From Neopestalotiopsis rosae (taxonomy: Eukaryota; Ascomycota; Sordariomycetes; Amphisphaeriales; Sporocadaceae): a DNA stretch of 64,000 nt. Both the position numbers and the translations under genes were made by a program. This document shows positions 23,623-36,067 of this stretch, in pieces. How positions within the stretch are numbered: position 1 is the stretch's first letter; the number at the start of each line of letters is the position of its first letter. The stretch is taken from contig JALGAS010000012.1 in the NCBI GenBank assembly GCA_023078685.1, positions 558,001 to 622,000 on the forward strand, given 5' to 3'. The notes below the pieces were generated by a model. It made no database searches, was not told the origin of the DNA, and worked only from the letters and a program-made list of their open reading frames with translations.

Positions 23623-26600
23623 ACATGTGATCATATCCCCAAAAAAAAATTATCAGCAAAGCGACCATCTGAAGACAAGCGCAGTTTTCAGAGGGTTTTG
23701 GGTTCGGAAAATGGGATGGGAAAAGAAAAACACAAGCAAATGAAAAGCATATCTGGCGTTACTGTCACGTAACATTCAACAATCGGCATGAGCGCAGGAT
23801 TCCTATAAAAGACGAGTATACTCGCGTATCAAAGTATTACACATAGATTGGCTATAAGCTGTCGGTTCAACATAGAGAGCACAGAACGCCATAATAAAAA
23901 GCGTAAAAGGACCAGCGAAAGAGCTTCGAATGGTTACATATTGTTCAGCTTATAATTGTCATGCCAACGTAAGAAATGCCATTGGCAACATATTTTATGG
24001 TGTAGAGTATAGGTATGTCATACTTGGTAGCCGTTCCACAGTCCGCATAATAGTATCTACCGGGGTCTGCCGGGCTGTCCCTTGTGTTCATATCCGAAGA
24101 CTATGCATCGGCGCCCGGATTTTGATCTGCCGAACGTGTCATGCCGAGAGTGTGTGCAGTCAATGAGGACAAATTGGGTGTTTATGCGATTGATATACTG
24201 TACTGTCTAGAGAAAAGAGGCGACACAAAAAGTGTCTCTTGGTTCTCCACGTGTCTGCCATGTATGCCATGTAGACCAACTACTGTACTCCTAGGCACTA
24301 TGGGAAAGGGGATGTGCGTTGCACATGCGGTTTCGAAACATGCATTATTGGGCTGATATGTTGCCTCCTTTACCGTTTGACACCCGCATGTATTTGTAGA
24401 ACTCTAAGAAACTACGTAAATGACGACTAGCCACATGCTAACACCTCATCCAAATCCCGTGATGGGATGCGTTGCAGAGGGCAACAAGGAGGAGCCTCGG
24501 TGTTGTTTTTCTGGTTCACAAGACCAATTGCCAGCCTCAAGTAAGCATTCACTGTGTACTAGTAGTACTAGAACAAGGGGATATCCAAGTGGAGTGGATT
24601 CTTGACTAGTAGGGAGAAGGACGCAGAAGAAGAAACAAAACTACTGCGTACCTACCACACCCGAAAACCATGACTTGACTATCTGATCCAATCCGCTTCA
24701 GGGAACCGGGCCATCATGTCTCTGCGAGTGCTGAGTGGCCCAGCCGCAAGGCAAAGAGGGAGAAAAAAAGTTTAGGGGAACGTGGAGTATGAATGAGTGT
24801 CACAGGCTTGACCATAAGAGGTCAAGCGCTGAGCTTTAGAAGGGGTCTTTGCTAAGAACCGCCCAAGATAGTGTCAAGCATCAGGCATTTGGCAGACGTG
24901 TCTGTCTATCTGGTCTGATTTGGGTCCTTTTCTGGCCGGCAGCAGCAAAGGAAATCGTTTCTTTGACTTGTGTGTTCTGAAAACATTGCTAGGGGTGGAC
25001 AGGCATGTCAAGTTTGCTGATACTTACTGTGGACTGTGTAGAACATGGTTTCAACGTTGATATATGTACCCAGACAATATCACTTATATGGCACTACTGT
25101 AGGTGAAGGAACGAGAGATAGAGAATACAAAGTATCCATCCCAGCCACCGCTCGGCTTGATGGGCCATTACTTTTTTCCGTAAAGTAATAGATTTGTTGT
25201 CGAATCCAGCCTTTGAGGGCTATTCGCCCGTTTCTCTACCATGATTGTGTTCGACGGAGTATGTTGGGAGGGTTTTTTCTGCTTAGGAGGTGGACGGATG
25301 GAGACATCAGAATGGAGCCCCCTGAACACAACATCTACACCGCGAATTCAAGGACCTTTCTTGCTCCCTCGCCTCCCTCTCCATATCTCCGCAAGCAACA
25401 AGCAGAGTTCGGCACGTTGATTTCATCGTGAGCATCGGGTAAACTTTAAGGGGGCCAGGATGAGGAAGAGAGAAAAACCGTTATGTGTCTTTCCAAGACA
25501 AAATCCAGGTACAGACCGGGCACAGGCGCTTTTTGCTTGGCTTTTTACCCCGATGAGTTTATTTATCTACCGTGCGTTATCCAAACATTTTTTTTGCATT
25601 GCTGTTTACTCTCGTCATATTCATGCACACACCTCTCTCACCTCTTGGTCCCTTCAATTGTGGAAACACACATCCCAACTGGAGCCCCGTGCAGGCGGGA
25701 AGAGAAGAAGAAGGGCAAAAGAGGTCCAGTTGTTCAACGTGCTAGGACAGGGCTTGTGCGTTCATGGGGGAGGCAGAACAAGCCAGCCAGAGAGAAAGAA
25801 GCAGAACAGGACAGGACAGGGCGCAGGGGTGGTTGGGGGAAACTAAACTGACTGGCTGCTGGATTCTCCCAAGGGTAGGTACTGTATAGGTGACTTTGAG
25901 AAACAGACAACACGGCGTAGATCATCGGCCAGGGAGGGGGCCGACTTGGAGGTAGCGGATACTTTTTGGGGGTTCTCGAAGGGTAGAGTAGCAACTATCT
26001 TGGCGAGACCGCGCACCGCGATCGCACCGCTGTTGGTCTTTTGGAGTTGAACCCCTTTTTTCTTTCACCAGCGTTCACTTTTTGTCTCTCTTTTCTGTTG
26101 TCTGCTTTCCAACTGGATACTCATGTACTGTCATGCTTTCTATTGTTGGTTTGATCTTTCAAGTCACCTCTCTACTTGCTCAGGATCAAGATAAATGTAA
26201 ATAACATGGAGTGATTTCTAATTGGGCCTGGATTGAACGGATTGATGCGTGCTAGCCGGCCTCCAGGTATGGGTCCTGGGTGCGTGATTGTAACTTTTTA
26301 GTTGTTCGTTGGCTCAGACTACAACTTGTAGGTAGCAGCTAAACCGGCTACCTGGCTGGGCTCCAGGGCCCCCCCTTCAAGCCCCAGGTTGGCTGGCATT
26401 GACAACATGTGGAATAGCGCTGGCGTCCCGTAAGTGAATCAGACGTTGCTACTTGCTACCTACCTGGCACTGGGACCTACCCTACCTACCTAGGCCAAAA
26501 CCAACTAAGGAGGTACCCTTACCTTTTGATGCTAGCTAGCTGGGTGAATCCTCCTTACAAACGACCGACCAAAAAAAGAGACGTACCCGAAATCTGACTT

Positions 26601-27129
26601 GCTCAATTCCCACCCATCCTCGTTATTTTTTTTTCTCTTTCTTGCGTTGCTGCTCTGAAGAGAGAAGGAATAAAAAAGAAGAAGAAAAGGAAGAAGACGC
26701 ATCCTCGGTTGGATTCTTGGTTGTTGTTTTGTCACTTCTGTGAAGCTGCATCCAAAGTCCACATCGACGGCCTTTCTCTGTTCTCCTGGTCCGCAATCTC
26801 ACATCACCGGTGTGGATAGCAGACCGTCTCTTTTGCCCATCCTAGTAGATATTTACTTCTGTACAACTTGGCCTGTTTGAATGTATTCTGCTCTGGCTGC
26901 TTCTGCTCCTTAGCCACACAACACCAAGCTACTTCTTTCTTTACCTCCACGACGACCATCAACATTGATACCCTCTCCGTGGCCATTCTTCCTCCTCACG
27001 ACGCGACGAATTACAGCGCACCCGCGATCTTGCACCTCCCATACTTCCAGCTCGCCGCCCCCCGGAGCTTCGGACACCTCGTACCCCTTTAATCCAATAC
27101 CATACATGAACTGAGAAGTTTCCGCCCCC
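23623..27129. other. 3.5-kb gene-free stretch upstream of the myosin V gene
   Basis: No frame in this region has a recognisable domain or convincing codon use. Roughly the first 400 bp are the 3' flank of the dehydrogenase gene. The last 600 bp are pyrimidine-rich with CCTACC/ACCTACCT strings (26455-26500), as expected of a promoter and 5' leader. A non-coding RNA or a small lineage-specific gene cannot be excluded from sequence alone. Confidence 0.45.
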
Positions 27130-30100
27130 ATGTCGTCGAGTTACGATGTCGGAACGAGAGCCTGGCAGCCCGATGCCACCGAGGGCTGGGTGGCTTCAGA
27201 GGTTGTCAAGAAGTCGGTAGATGGCAACAAGGTCATTCTGGAGTTCAAGCTCGAAAATGAAGAGGTACGTTTTACGCAAAGCTCCCCAAGCATTCTTTAC
27301 GCCCCGGGTAGCCTCTCCATTTCAAAATGAGAGCATCCCCGATCAAAATGGCCACAGCATGAGATACTGACATGGACGTTTCCTTCTCCGCTAGATCAAA
27401 AAGGTTGAGGTCTCGCTCGAGGGATTGGAATCTGGAAGTGACCCGTCGTTACCGCCGCTCATGAACCCGACCATGCTCGAGGCCAGTGATGACTTGACCA
27501 ATCTTTCCCATTTAAACGAGCCTGCCGGTAAGATTCCCGTCACCTGCCAGCGAGCCCGGCTTGTGCTGGAGCGTTGTTTTTGCCTTTTCGACAGAGTCGT
27601 ACTGACCAAACGTCACGCATAGTCTTGCAAGCAATTCGCTTGAGATATATGCAAAAGGAAATTTACACATACTCGGGTATTGTGCTAATAGCTGCGAATC
27701 CTTTCGCTCGAGTCGATTCCCTCTATGTCCCGGGCATGGTGCAGGTATATGCTGGCAGACAGAGAGCGACGCAAGCGCCCCATCTGTTTGCCATTGCTGA
27801 AGAAGCCTTTGCGTATGAATTTCCCCCTAAACGACGCTCAGAGGTATCAGGAACTGACGGGTGTTTAGCGACATGTTGAGAGACAAGAAGAACCAGACGA
27901 TTGTAGTTTCTGGCGAGTCTGGTGCTGGAAAGACGGTCAGTGCCAAGTACATTATGCGATACTTTGCTACGAGAGAATCTCCCGACAACCCCGGAGGCCG
28001 ATCGAAGAAGGGCGCCGACGCTATGAGCGAAACGGAAGAACAGATCCTCGCAACGAACCCCGTCATGGAAGCCTTTGGCAACGCAAAGACGACTCGAAAC
28101 GATAACTCGTCCCGATTCGGAAAGTATATCGAGATCATGTTTGACGACAAGACGCAAATTATCGGCGCCAAGATTCGTACATACTTGCTCGAGCGGTCGA
28201 GATTGGTATTCCAGCCTCTCAAGGAGAGGAATTATCACATCTTTTACCAGCTGATTGCTGGTGCTGATGATGCGCAACGCAAGGAGCTCAGCCTTTTGCC
28301 CGTTGAGCAATACGATTACATGAACCAAGGCAACGCCCCAGTCATTGATGGAGTTGATGACAAGGCCGAGTTCGAAGCTACGAAAAAGTCACTCACAACC
28401 ATTGGTGTCGACGAGACACAACAAATGGGTATTTTCAGACTCCTGGCTGGTTTGCTGCACCTGGGCAACGTCAAGATCACCGCGTCTCGTAATGATAGTG
28501 TGCTTCCTCCTGACGAGCCTGCGCTGCTCAAGGCCTGTTCCATTCTCGGAATTGACGCCACCGAGTTCGCCAAGTGGATTGTCAAGAAGCAGCTCATCAC
28601 CCGTGGCGAGAAGATTACTTCCAACCTGACGCAACAGCAAGCCATTGTTGTGCGTGACTCGGTTGCCAAGTACATTTACTCGAGTTTGTTCGACTGGTTG
28701 GTTGAGGTCATTAACCACAGTCTGGCCACGGATGAGGTCTTGAGCCGCGTCCAATCCTTCATCGGTGTTCTTGATATCTACGGTTTCGAGCATTTTGCCA
28801 AGAACTCTTTCGAACAGTTCTGTATCAACTACGCCAACGAGAAGCTCCAGCAGGAGTTCAACCAGCACGTATTCAAGCTCGAGCAGGAAGAGTATGTGAG
28901 GGAACAAATCGACTGGACCTTTATCGACTTCTCTGATAATCAGCCCTGTATCGACCTGATTGAGAACAAGATGGGTATCCTGTCGCTTTTGGACGAAGAA
29001 TCTCGTCTCCCCATGGGTTCCGATGAGCAATTTGTCACCAAGCTGCACCACAACTTTGCTACCCAAGAGAAGAACAAGTTTTTCAAGAAGCCCCGTTTCG
29101 GCAAGTCTGCTTTCACTGTCTGTCATTATGCTGTAGACGTGACGTACGAGTCCGACGGCTTCATTGAGAAGAACAGAGATACTGTGCCCGACGAGCACAT
29201 GGAAGTCCTCAAGGCCAGTTCCAACAAGTTCCTCGGACAGGTCTTGGCTGCCGCCTTGGCTGTGCGCGAAAAGGATGTAGCTGCATCGTCGTCGGCCGTG
29301 GCCAAGCCAGGTGGTGGCAGGAGGATTGGAGTTGCTGTTAACCGCAAGCCGACTCTTGGTGGTATCTTCCGCTCGTCCCTGATCGAGCTCATGAACACAA
29401 TAAACAACACAGATGTGCACTACATTCGTTGTATCAAGCCCAACGAAGCCAAGGAGGCCTGGAAGTTTGAAGGACCCATGGTTCTAAGTCAGCTTAGAGC
29501 TTGTGGTGTCTTAGAGACGGTCCGCATTAGCTGTGCTGGTTACCCAACGAGATGGACGTATGAGGAGTTTGCTCTCCGTTACTACATGTTGGTGCCTTCG
29601 TCGCAATGGACCGCCGAGATCCGGGAGATGGCCAACGCCATTCTTTCCAAGGCTCTCGGTGAGAGCACCGGTCAAGGTCAGGACAAGTACCAACTGGGTT
29701 TGACCAAGATCTTCTTCCGTGCTGGTATGCTTGCTTTCATGGAGAACCTCCGCACCGAGCGCCTCAACTCGGCTGCCATCATGATCCAGAAGAACCTCAA
29801 GGCCAAGTACTACCGCGCCCGCTACTTGGAGGCACGCACTGCCATCCTCGAGTTCCAGTCCCTTGCCAGAGCATTCATGATCCGCAGAAAGGCCGAGGAA
29901 TGGAGGACGATCAAGGCTGCCACTACTATTCAAAAGCACTGGAGAGGTTACAAGCAAAGAACGGCCTTCCTCAAGATCCGTGCCGACCTTATCCTCGCTC
30001 AGTCCGCCGCCAAGGGTTACCTGCGCCGAAAGGAGATTATGGAAACCCGCGTGGGCAATGCTGTGCTCCTGATTCAGCGCGTGTGGCGATCCAGGATGCA

Positions 30101-32211
30101 ATTGCGCGAGTGGAGGAGCTACCGCAAGAAGGTTGTCTTGGTCCAGAGCTTGTGGCGTGGAAAGCAGGCGAGAAAGGGCTACAAGAAGGTTCGCGAGGAA
30201 GCACGCGACTTGAAGCAGATTTCCTACAAGCTCGAAAACAAGGTCGTCGAGCTGACACAGGCCCTCGGTACCATGAAGTCGACCAACAAGACTCTCGTCA
30301 GCCAGGTCGAGAACTACGAAGGTCAGATCAAGTCGTGGAAGACGAGACACACTGCCCTGGAGACACGGACAAAGGAGTTGCAGGCCGAGGCCAACCAGGC
30401 TGGTATTGCCGTTGCCAAGCTCCAGGCCATGGAAGAGGACATGAAGAAGCTCCAGAACAACTACGACGAGTCCAACTCCAACGTCAAGAGAATGCAGGAG
30501 GAGGAGCGCGAGCTCAAGGAAAAGCTGCGCTCAACCGAGGCCGAGCTCGAGGAAGTCAAGAAGGAGAGCACCGCCTCCATCAACACCGTCAATGGCCTCA
30601 AGCAGCAGCTTGCTGATCTCGCCGACCAGCTCGAGCTGGCCAGACGTAGCGGTCCCATCAACGGTGAGCTCACCAACGGCCACGCCGCTCAGGCCGCCCC
30701 GCCCAGTGGTCTCATCAACCTGGTCTCCTCCAAGAAGAACCTTGCCAAGCGCCGCAGCGCTGGCGAGGACACTCGGGGCATGGACCGTTTCAGCGCCGCC
30801 TTCAACCCTCGCCCGGTGTCCATGGCCGTCACCAACGGTGCCCAGCGCGCTCTGCCCCCTACGTCTGGTTTCGTTCCGGGCGTGGACAGCATCGAGATGG
30901 AGCTGGAGAGCCTCCTTGCCGACGAGGATGGCTTGAACGAGGAAGTCACTATTGGTCTCATCCGCAACCTCAAGATTCCTTCCCCCAACCAGACCCCTCC
31001 CCCTTCGGACAAGGAGGTCCTCTTCCCATCTTATCTTATTAACCTTGTCACCTCGGAGATGTGGAACAATGGCTTTGTCAAGGAGTCTGAGAGATTCCTG
31101 GCCAACGTCATGCAGTCGATCCAGCAAGAGGTCATGCAGCACGATGGAGACGAAGCCATCAACCCCGGAGCTTTCTGGCTCTCGAACGTGCACGAAATGC
31201 TCTCATTCGTCTTCCTTGCAGAAGACTGGTATGAGGCACAGAAGACGGACAACTATGAGTACGACCGTCTTCTTGAAATCGTAAAGCACGATCTTGAGAG
31301 TCTCGAGTTCAACATTTACCACACCTGGATGAAGGTGCTCAAGAAGAAGCTCCAGAAGATGATCATTCCGGCCATTATCGAGTCGCAGTCTCTGCCCGGC
31401 TTTGTTACGAACGAAAATAACAGATTCCTCGGCAAGCTCCTGCAGTCCAACTCGGCCCCGGCCTACAGCATGGATAACCTTCTCAGCCTGCTGAACAATG
31501 TTTTCCGCGCCATGAAGGCATACTACCTGGAGGACTCCATCATCACCCAGGCCGTCACTGAGCTGCTGCGTCTTGTTGGAGTCACCGCTTTCAACGACCT
31601 TCTCATGCGCCGCAACTTTTTGTCGTGGAAGCGTGGTCTTCAAATCAACTACAACATCACTCGTATCGAGGAGTGGTGCAAGAGCCACGACATGCCCGAG
31701 GGTACCCTCCAGCTGGAGCACTTGATGCAAGCCACCAAGCTCTTGCAACTTAAGAAGGCTACGCTCAACGACATTGAGATTATCCAGGATATCTGCTGGA
31801 TGCTGTCGCCCAACCAGATCCAGAAGCTGCTCAACCAATACCTGGTTGCCGACTACGAGCAGCCCATCAATGGCGAGATCATGAAGGCTGTCGCCTCGAG
31901 AGTTTCGGAGAAGAGCGACGTCCTCCTTCTCCAGGCCGTCGACATGGACGACAGTGGTCCATACGAGATTGCCGAGCCGCGTGTTATTACAGCCTTGGAA
32001 ACATACACCCCATCCTGTAAGTCTACCCTCACATTTGCCATACATTTTTCACACACTAACTTTTCAAAAAGGGCTGCAAACACCCAGATTGAAGCGTCTG
32101 GCTGAGATAGTATCGGCTCAGGCAATTGCCCAGCAGGAAAAGTACGACGAAGATGAGTACGGCGAGGAGGGCATCCCCGAGGGTGAGGAGCCCGCCGAGT
32201 CGGAAGCTTAA
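27130..32211 (+). CDS. class V myosin heavy chain
   Basis: Five exons: 27130-27264, 27395-27527, 27623-27812, 27869-32016, 32072-32211; 1581 aa, the usual length for fungal Myo2/MyoV. It is an actin motor that carries vesicles and organelles to growing hyphal tips. Domains: SH3-like start (GTRAWQPDATEGWVASEV), motor domain to about 780 with P-loop GESGAGKT at 168-175, switch I NDNSSRFGK, and switch II DIYGFEHF. Six IQ motifs span about 786-920 for calmodulin/light chains. A coiled coil covers about 925-1090, then a Ser/Pro linker, then the DIL globular cargo-binding tail from about 1204 to 1530. The C-terminus is acidic (EDEYGEEGIPEGEEP). Introns cluster in the first 700 bp. Two long frames on the other strand are shadows. 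Confidence 0.96.
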
Positions 32212-33224
32212 TGAAATGCATCAATGATAGACCAAGAGGGTCTCGAGCGTGAGACGGGAAATGAAGATGTAGGCCAGGGCCCTGCATTGAAACCTTGTCA
32301 AAGCTCGAAGCCAATGGGAAAGGGCACACTGCCCGTGTACAGCGAGCTGGCGCGAGAGTACCGCAAACAGATGCCTAATGGATACCACGGAATTGAATTA
32401 GAGAAGGACCTCTGGAGGCACCGGATCGAAAGGGACACGGGGGCCTAAACAAGAAATTTTTGGGGACCAGATGATCATGATGGGTATATTTGAGACGAGT
32501 AAGACGAAAGACAAGATGAGAGAAAGTGTATCAAAAGAAAGACCATGTAATATCTGGTGTAGGACTGGACGTTGTATGATTTGAAATGTACATGAAACGT
32601 AACGTTATCGACCTGCGTAAGAGAGCGTACAAGGAAGATTTGTTATTTCTGAGCATGATTGGGCATTAATATGTGAATTGAATGTTTCAAGAGTATTTGG
32701 TCAGGCTGAGCAAGAAAAGGCATATCTGTGAGTCAATCAAGCTGATGATGGTTGGATTCCATAATGGTAAGATGGCAGTCGTTGAACTAGGTGCAGGTGT
32801 AGGTGTAGGCGTAGGGACCCCACGTGACCAATCAGAATGAAGGCGCTGCAGAAATATTCAGTTTGACGGAAATTTTCCGTGTTAACCAACTTTGCCCAAC
32901 GTCCTGTTTACTCAATCAACAAGTCAATCTTTTCAGATATTGTGGCAAAAGCTCCCCATTCGCGGAACGGTTCTTTTTGAGATTTTCTACTCTCAATATT
33001 TTATCGAACCGTCCATTACCCGCCAAGGAATTAATCAGTCTGTGATCAGAATCATCGACAGAGGAGACCCGGTTTATTTTTCACAATCAGCCTAGCATTC
33101 AAAAGGCGAGGAAAACATTTCAAATTTCAACAAACACCGGGGAAGGAAGACAAGGCGTAAGGAAAAGCCTATTGGTCGGGCAGAGTGGTTTCCAAAGAAG
33201 AGAAAGAAGTAGGGAAAAGCAAAA
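32212..33224. promoter_or_regulatory. spacer between myosin V and FAP7 genes
   Basis: A 1-kb tandem spacer: myosin 3' untranslated region, then the FAP7 promoter. The 74-codon frame at 32224-32448 directly after the myosin stop has no known domain and is probably untranslated. A composite CACGTG (32821-32826) plus CCAAT (32828-32832) element lies about 400 bp before the FAP7 start. Confidence 0.5.
32821..32832 (+). promoter_or_regulatory. CACGTG E-box next to a CCAAT box
   Basis: CACGTG at 32821-32826 is followed one base later by CCAAT. CACGTG binds bHLH factors such as Cbf1; CCAAT binds the HAP/CBC complex. The pair lies about 395 nt upstream of the FAP7 start codon. Function is inferred from the motifs only. 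Confidence 0.4.
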
Positions 33225-34031
33225 ATGGTTACTCGTACAGAACCCAACATTGTCATTACCGGCACGCCGGGCGTCGGCAAGACGACGCACTGCGAGGTGC
33301 TGGCCGAGCGCACGGGTCTGCGGCACCTGAGCATCAACCAGATTGTCAAGGACAAGGAGGCGCACGAGGGCTGGGACGACGAGTTTCAGAGCTGGGTGGT
33401 GGATGAGGACAAGGTGAGTTTTTTGAGAATGTTGCCATTGTGGAAGAAGGGAATGGTTGCCTCTTTTCCCCGAGCGAGCCCGCCCACTGGGATAACAGCG
33501 GGCAAGGGAGATGACGGTTTATCACAATGGACTTTTTCTTTCTTCCTTTGGAAAGTTATTCGCTAATTACAAAAAAATCAGTTGCTGGACGCCATGGAGG
33601 ATGACGTTTCCAAGGGCGGGTGCATTCTGGACTGGCACGCCTGCGACCTATTCCCCGAGCGCTGGGTCGATCTGGTCGTGGTGCTGAGGACGAATTCCAC
33701 GGTCCTCTACGACCGGTTGAAGACGAGGTAAGGAAGGAGAAGGCGGAGATGCCCAGGGATACTTTCTATCATCTGGACTCGAAGCAAAGTAGGCAAAAGG
33801 CTAACTGTTATTCCAAATAGAAACTACCCCGAGGCCAAGCTGCAGGAGAACCTCGACAGCGAGATCATGGAGGTGCTCCTGCAAGAGGCGCGGGACTCGT
33901 ACAGCGAGGAGATTGTGGTGGAGCTCAAGAGCGACGACTCGGACCAGATGGAGACCAACATTGACCGCATCGAGGCCTGGATCAAGCAGTGGAAGGAGGA
34001 CCACCCCGAAGGTCATGACGGTAGCTCGTGA
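33225..34031 (+). CDS. FAP7: Fap7/adenylate kinase 6 (AK6) ATPase, 40S maturation
   Basis: Three exons: 33225-33413, 33582-33727, 33821-34031; 181 aa. A P-loop GTPGVGKT sits at residues 13-20, followed by the conserved IVKDKEAHEGWDDEF stretch, then DWHACDLFPERW and RTNSTVLYDRL, which are family signatures of Fap7 (human AK6/hCINAP). The C-terminus (NYPEAKLQENL...EIMEVLLQEA) matches the family's last helices. Family knowledge: it binds Rps14 and promotes the final 20S to 18S rRNA cleavage, with ATPase/adenylate-kinase-like activity in nucleus and cytoplasm. The first intron is long (168 nt); the second has a CTAAC branch site. The ITPase gene follows 0.86 kb downstream on the same strand. Confidence 0.93.
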
Positions 34032-34888
34032 GGGGGAAGAAGGTTTTCGGTATTCATGCAAAGACCAAGAAGGAGAAATACCAATGAATGAGAATGAATA
34101 GCCCAAAGATGAATACATGTTTACTGTACATGGTGTGCAAGGCTTCATTTGATTGTGAAAGACTATCCAAAAGGGACATTGTCACTATTCCAATCGACTG
34201 AGGGCCATATACTGCTTCCAGAAAATTTAAGAAACCTGCAAGACTTCTTCTACCTATACTCCTCATTCTCATTTGCAACATCCATCTGTCGAAGGATTTT
34301 GTGTCATCATGGCGATACCAGCTGAAAGATTGGGAGTGGCCGTTCAAAGGCGCCAATGCTAGTTATCAGTCAGTTACCTATGCGATTGGAGGTGCCAAGA
34401 GGGAAGAGGAAAAAAAGCCAGCCCACCACAAAACATTGACCGGATGTGTCATTCAGCCCACTCCACTCTGCCGTCTCCCCGTCTACAGGCCGATCGGAAC
34501 AGGAAGTCAAGACTTGTACTTTTGGAGGAATTATATAATCGATTTTAGAATAACTATATAAGCTCAGCTGTCTTAATCATCACGACATTCTCTCTCACTT
34601 TGGCCATTTCCAATTCCAAACATTGAGCACACATACATCATACCTGGCCCCACACTGCGTAGGATACCCACTGCACTATTCAAGCCTTATTCGCACCTCG
34701 TCTACACCTTTAGAATATCTCATTCTTCACTTGCAAATCCAAGGACACGATCTTTCTAGACAAACATCAAGTCTTGTCCGCCTCACTGAATAGATCCAAA
34801 GCCTTCTCTTTCCTCTCATTCTCATTGCTGGCCACTCAGACGAATCACCACACGAAAACTTACCCATTCCACAAACACACCTTGAAAA
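34032..34888. promoter_or_regulatory. spacer between FAP7 and ITPase genes
   Basis: This 0.86-kb tandem spacer contains the FAP7 3' flank and the ITPase promoter. The last 250 bp are CA- and CT-rich, as in fungal leaders. No gene seen. Confidence 0.5.
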
Positions 34889-35669
34889 ATGGCATCTACT
34901 CCCCCCGTAGTAAACTTCATCACCGGCAACGCCAACAAGCTGCGCGAGGTCAAGCACATTCTCGAGCCCGCCATCACGGTCAACTCGCAGAGCGTCGACC
35001 TGCCCGAGCTGCAGGGCACCGTCGAGGAGGTCACCCTGGAGAAGTGCCGCGTCGCCGCCGGCCAGGTCGGCGGCCCCGTGCTCGTCGAGGATACCTGTCT
35101 CTGTTTTAATGCTCTGGGGGATCTGCCTGGTCCTTATATGTGAGTCTTTTTTTTTCTTTTCTTTCTGTCTCTAATTTTATTTTTCTCAACTTGATTAATT
35201 CCCGGTGTGGACATGGGATTTCACGGGTTGCCAATTCTCAAGTATCTCTTATAAAAAAGTATAAAGAATCAAGTCATACTGACCAATCTGCACAATACAG
35301 CAAATTTTTCATGAAGGCCATTGGCCATGAAGGTCTCAACAACCTCCTCGTGGCCTACGAGGACAAGTCGGCCAAGGCTGTCTGCACATTCGGCTTCTCC
35401 AAAGGTCCTGGCCACGAGCCCATTCTGTTCCAGGGCATTACAGATGTGAGTGAAATTCTAAGTGTCGAAAATCCAGAGACTAACCCATATCACAGGGCAA
35501 GATCGTGCCAGCTAGAGGCCCTGCCAACTTTGGTTGGGATCCCATCTTTGAGTATCAAGGCCAGACATATGCCGAGATGGATCCCGTAGAGAAGAATAAG
35601 ATCTCGCATCGTTACAAGGCGCTGGAGAAGTTGCGAGTCTGGGTAGAGAATGGCATGAAGGATGAATAG
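34889..35669 (+). CDS. HAM1: inosine triphosphate pyrophosphatase (Ham1/ITPA)
   Basis: Three exons: 34889-35139, 35301-35445, 35496-35669; 189 aa, the normal family length. The enzyme hydrolyses ITP, dITP and XTP to monophosphates plus pyrophosphate, keeping deaminated purines out of nucleic acids in the cytosol. Signatures: [12 protein letters not shown] at 10-21 (phosphate binding), [18 protein letters not shown] across the first splice junction, [11 protein letters not shown], and the C-terminal [10 protein letters not shown]. The intron joins restore GPYI|KFF and [17 protein letters not shown] exactly. The first intron is 161 nt and T-rich. The gene converges on the C78 peptidase gene. 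Confidence 0.95.
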
Positions 35670-36067
35670 ATGCAAGTGGAATCATTATACTTAAGAAAAT
35701 GAAATATGATTCTCTCAAATCTAGAGCCAGACTGAAAGCCAATCGCTTCATCTGCAGTCGGTCTAAATGCTGTGTCATCGGCCTTGCTCGATCAAAGCCT
35801 CTCTAGACGATTGTGTCTAATGTAGTCTTTCCCGTAAAAACATTGACTCCATGCTCTCAAAATGGCAACTTGATCCCATGAAAGATGATTGTAATGCAAT
35901 CTCCTGCATAGCAGTCCCTTTAAACCATAAACACCTTGCCCTGGGTCCTTGCTGCCCAGAGCCTTGCAACGCCATGATTCCTTTGTTCTGTTGAGTTTCC
36001 CTGTAGCCTTTCATATGCTTGGGGCTCCCATCAACACCATAAACGCCCATGCCTCGTATATGCACTC
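35670..36067. other. convergent 3' spacer, ITPase and C78 peptidase
   Basis: A 398-bp region between two convergent stop codons; presumably both 3' untranslated regions. Nothing else seen. Confidence 0.5.

Noticed and set aside
28389..29420. 343-codon minus-strand frame inside the myosin V gene, with similar ones at 29511-30350 and 31203-32045
   Set aside because: Shadows of the motor, IQ and tail coding sequence; Leu/Val/Gly/His-rich composition with no domain.
32224..32448. 74-codon frame right after the myosin V stop
   Set aside because: Lies in the expected 3' untranslated region and has no homologous motif.
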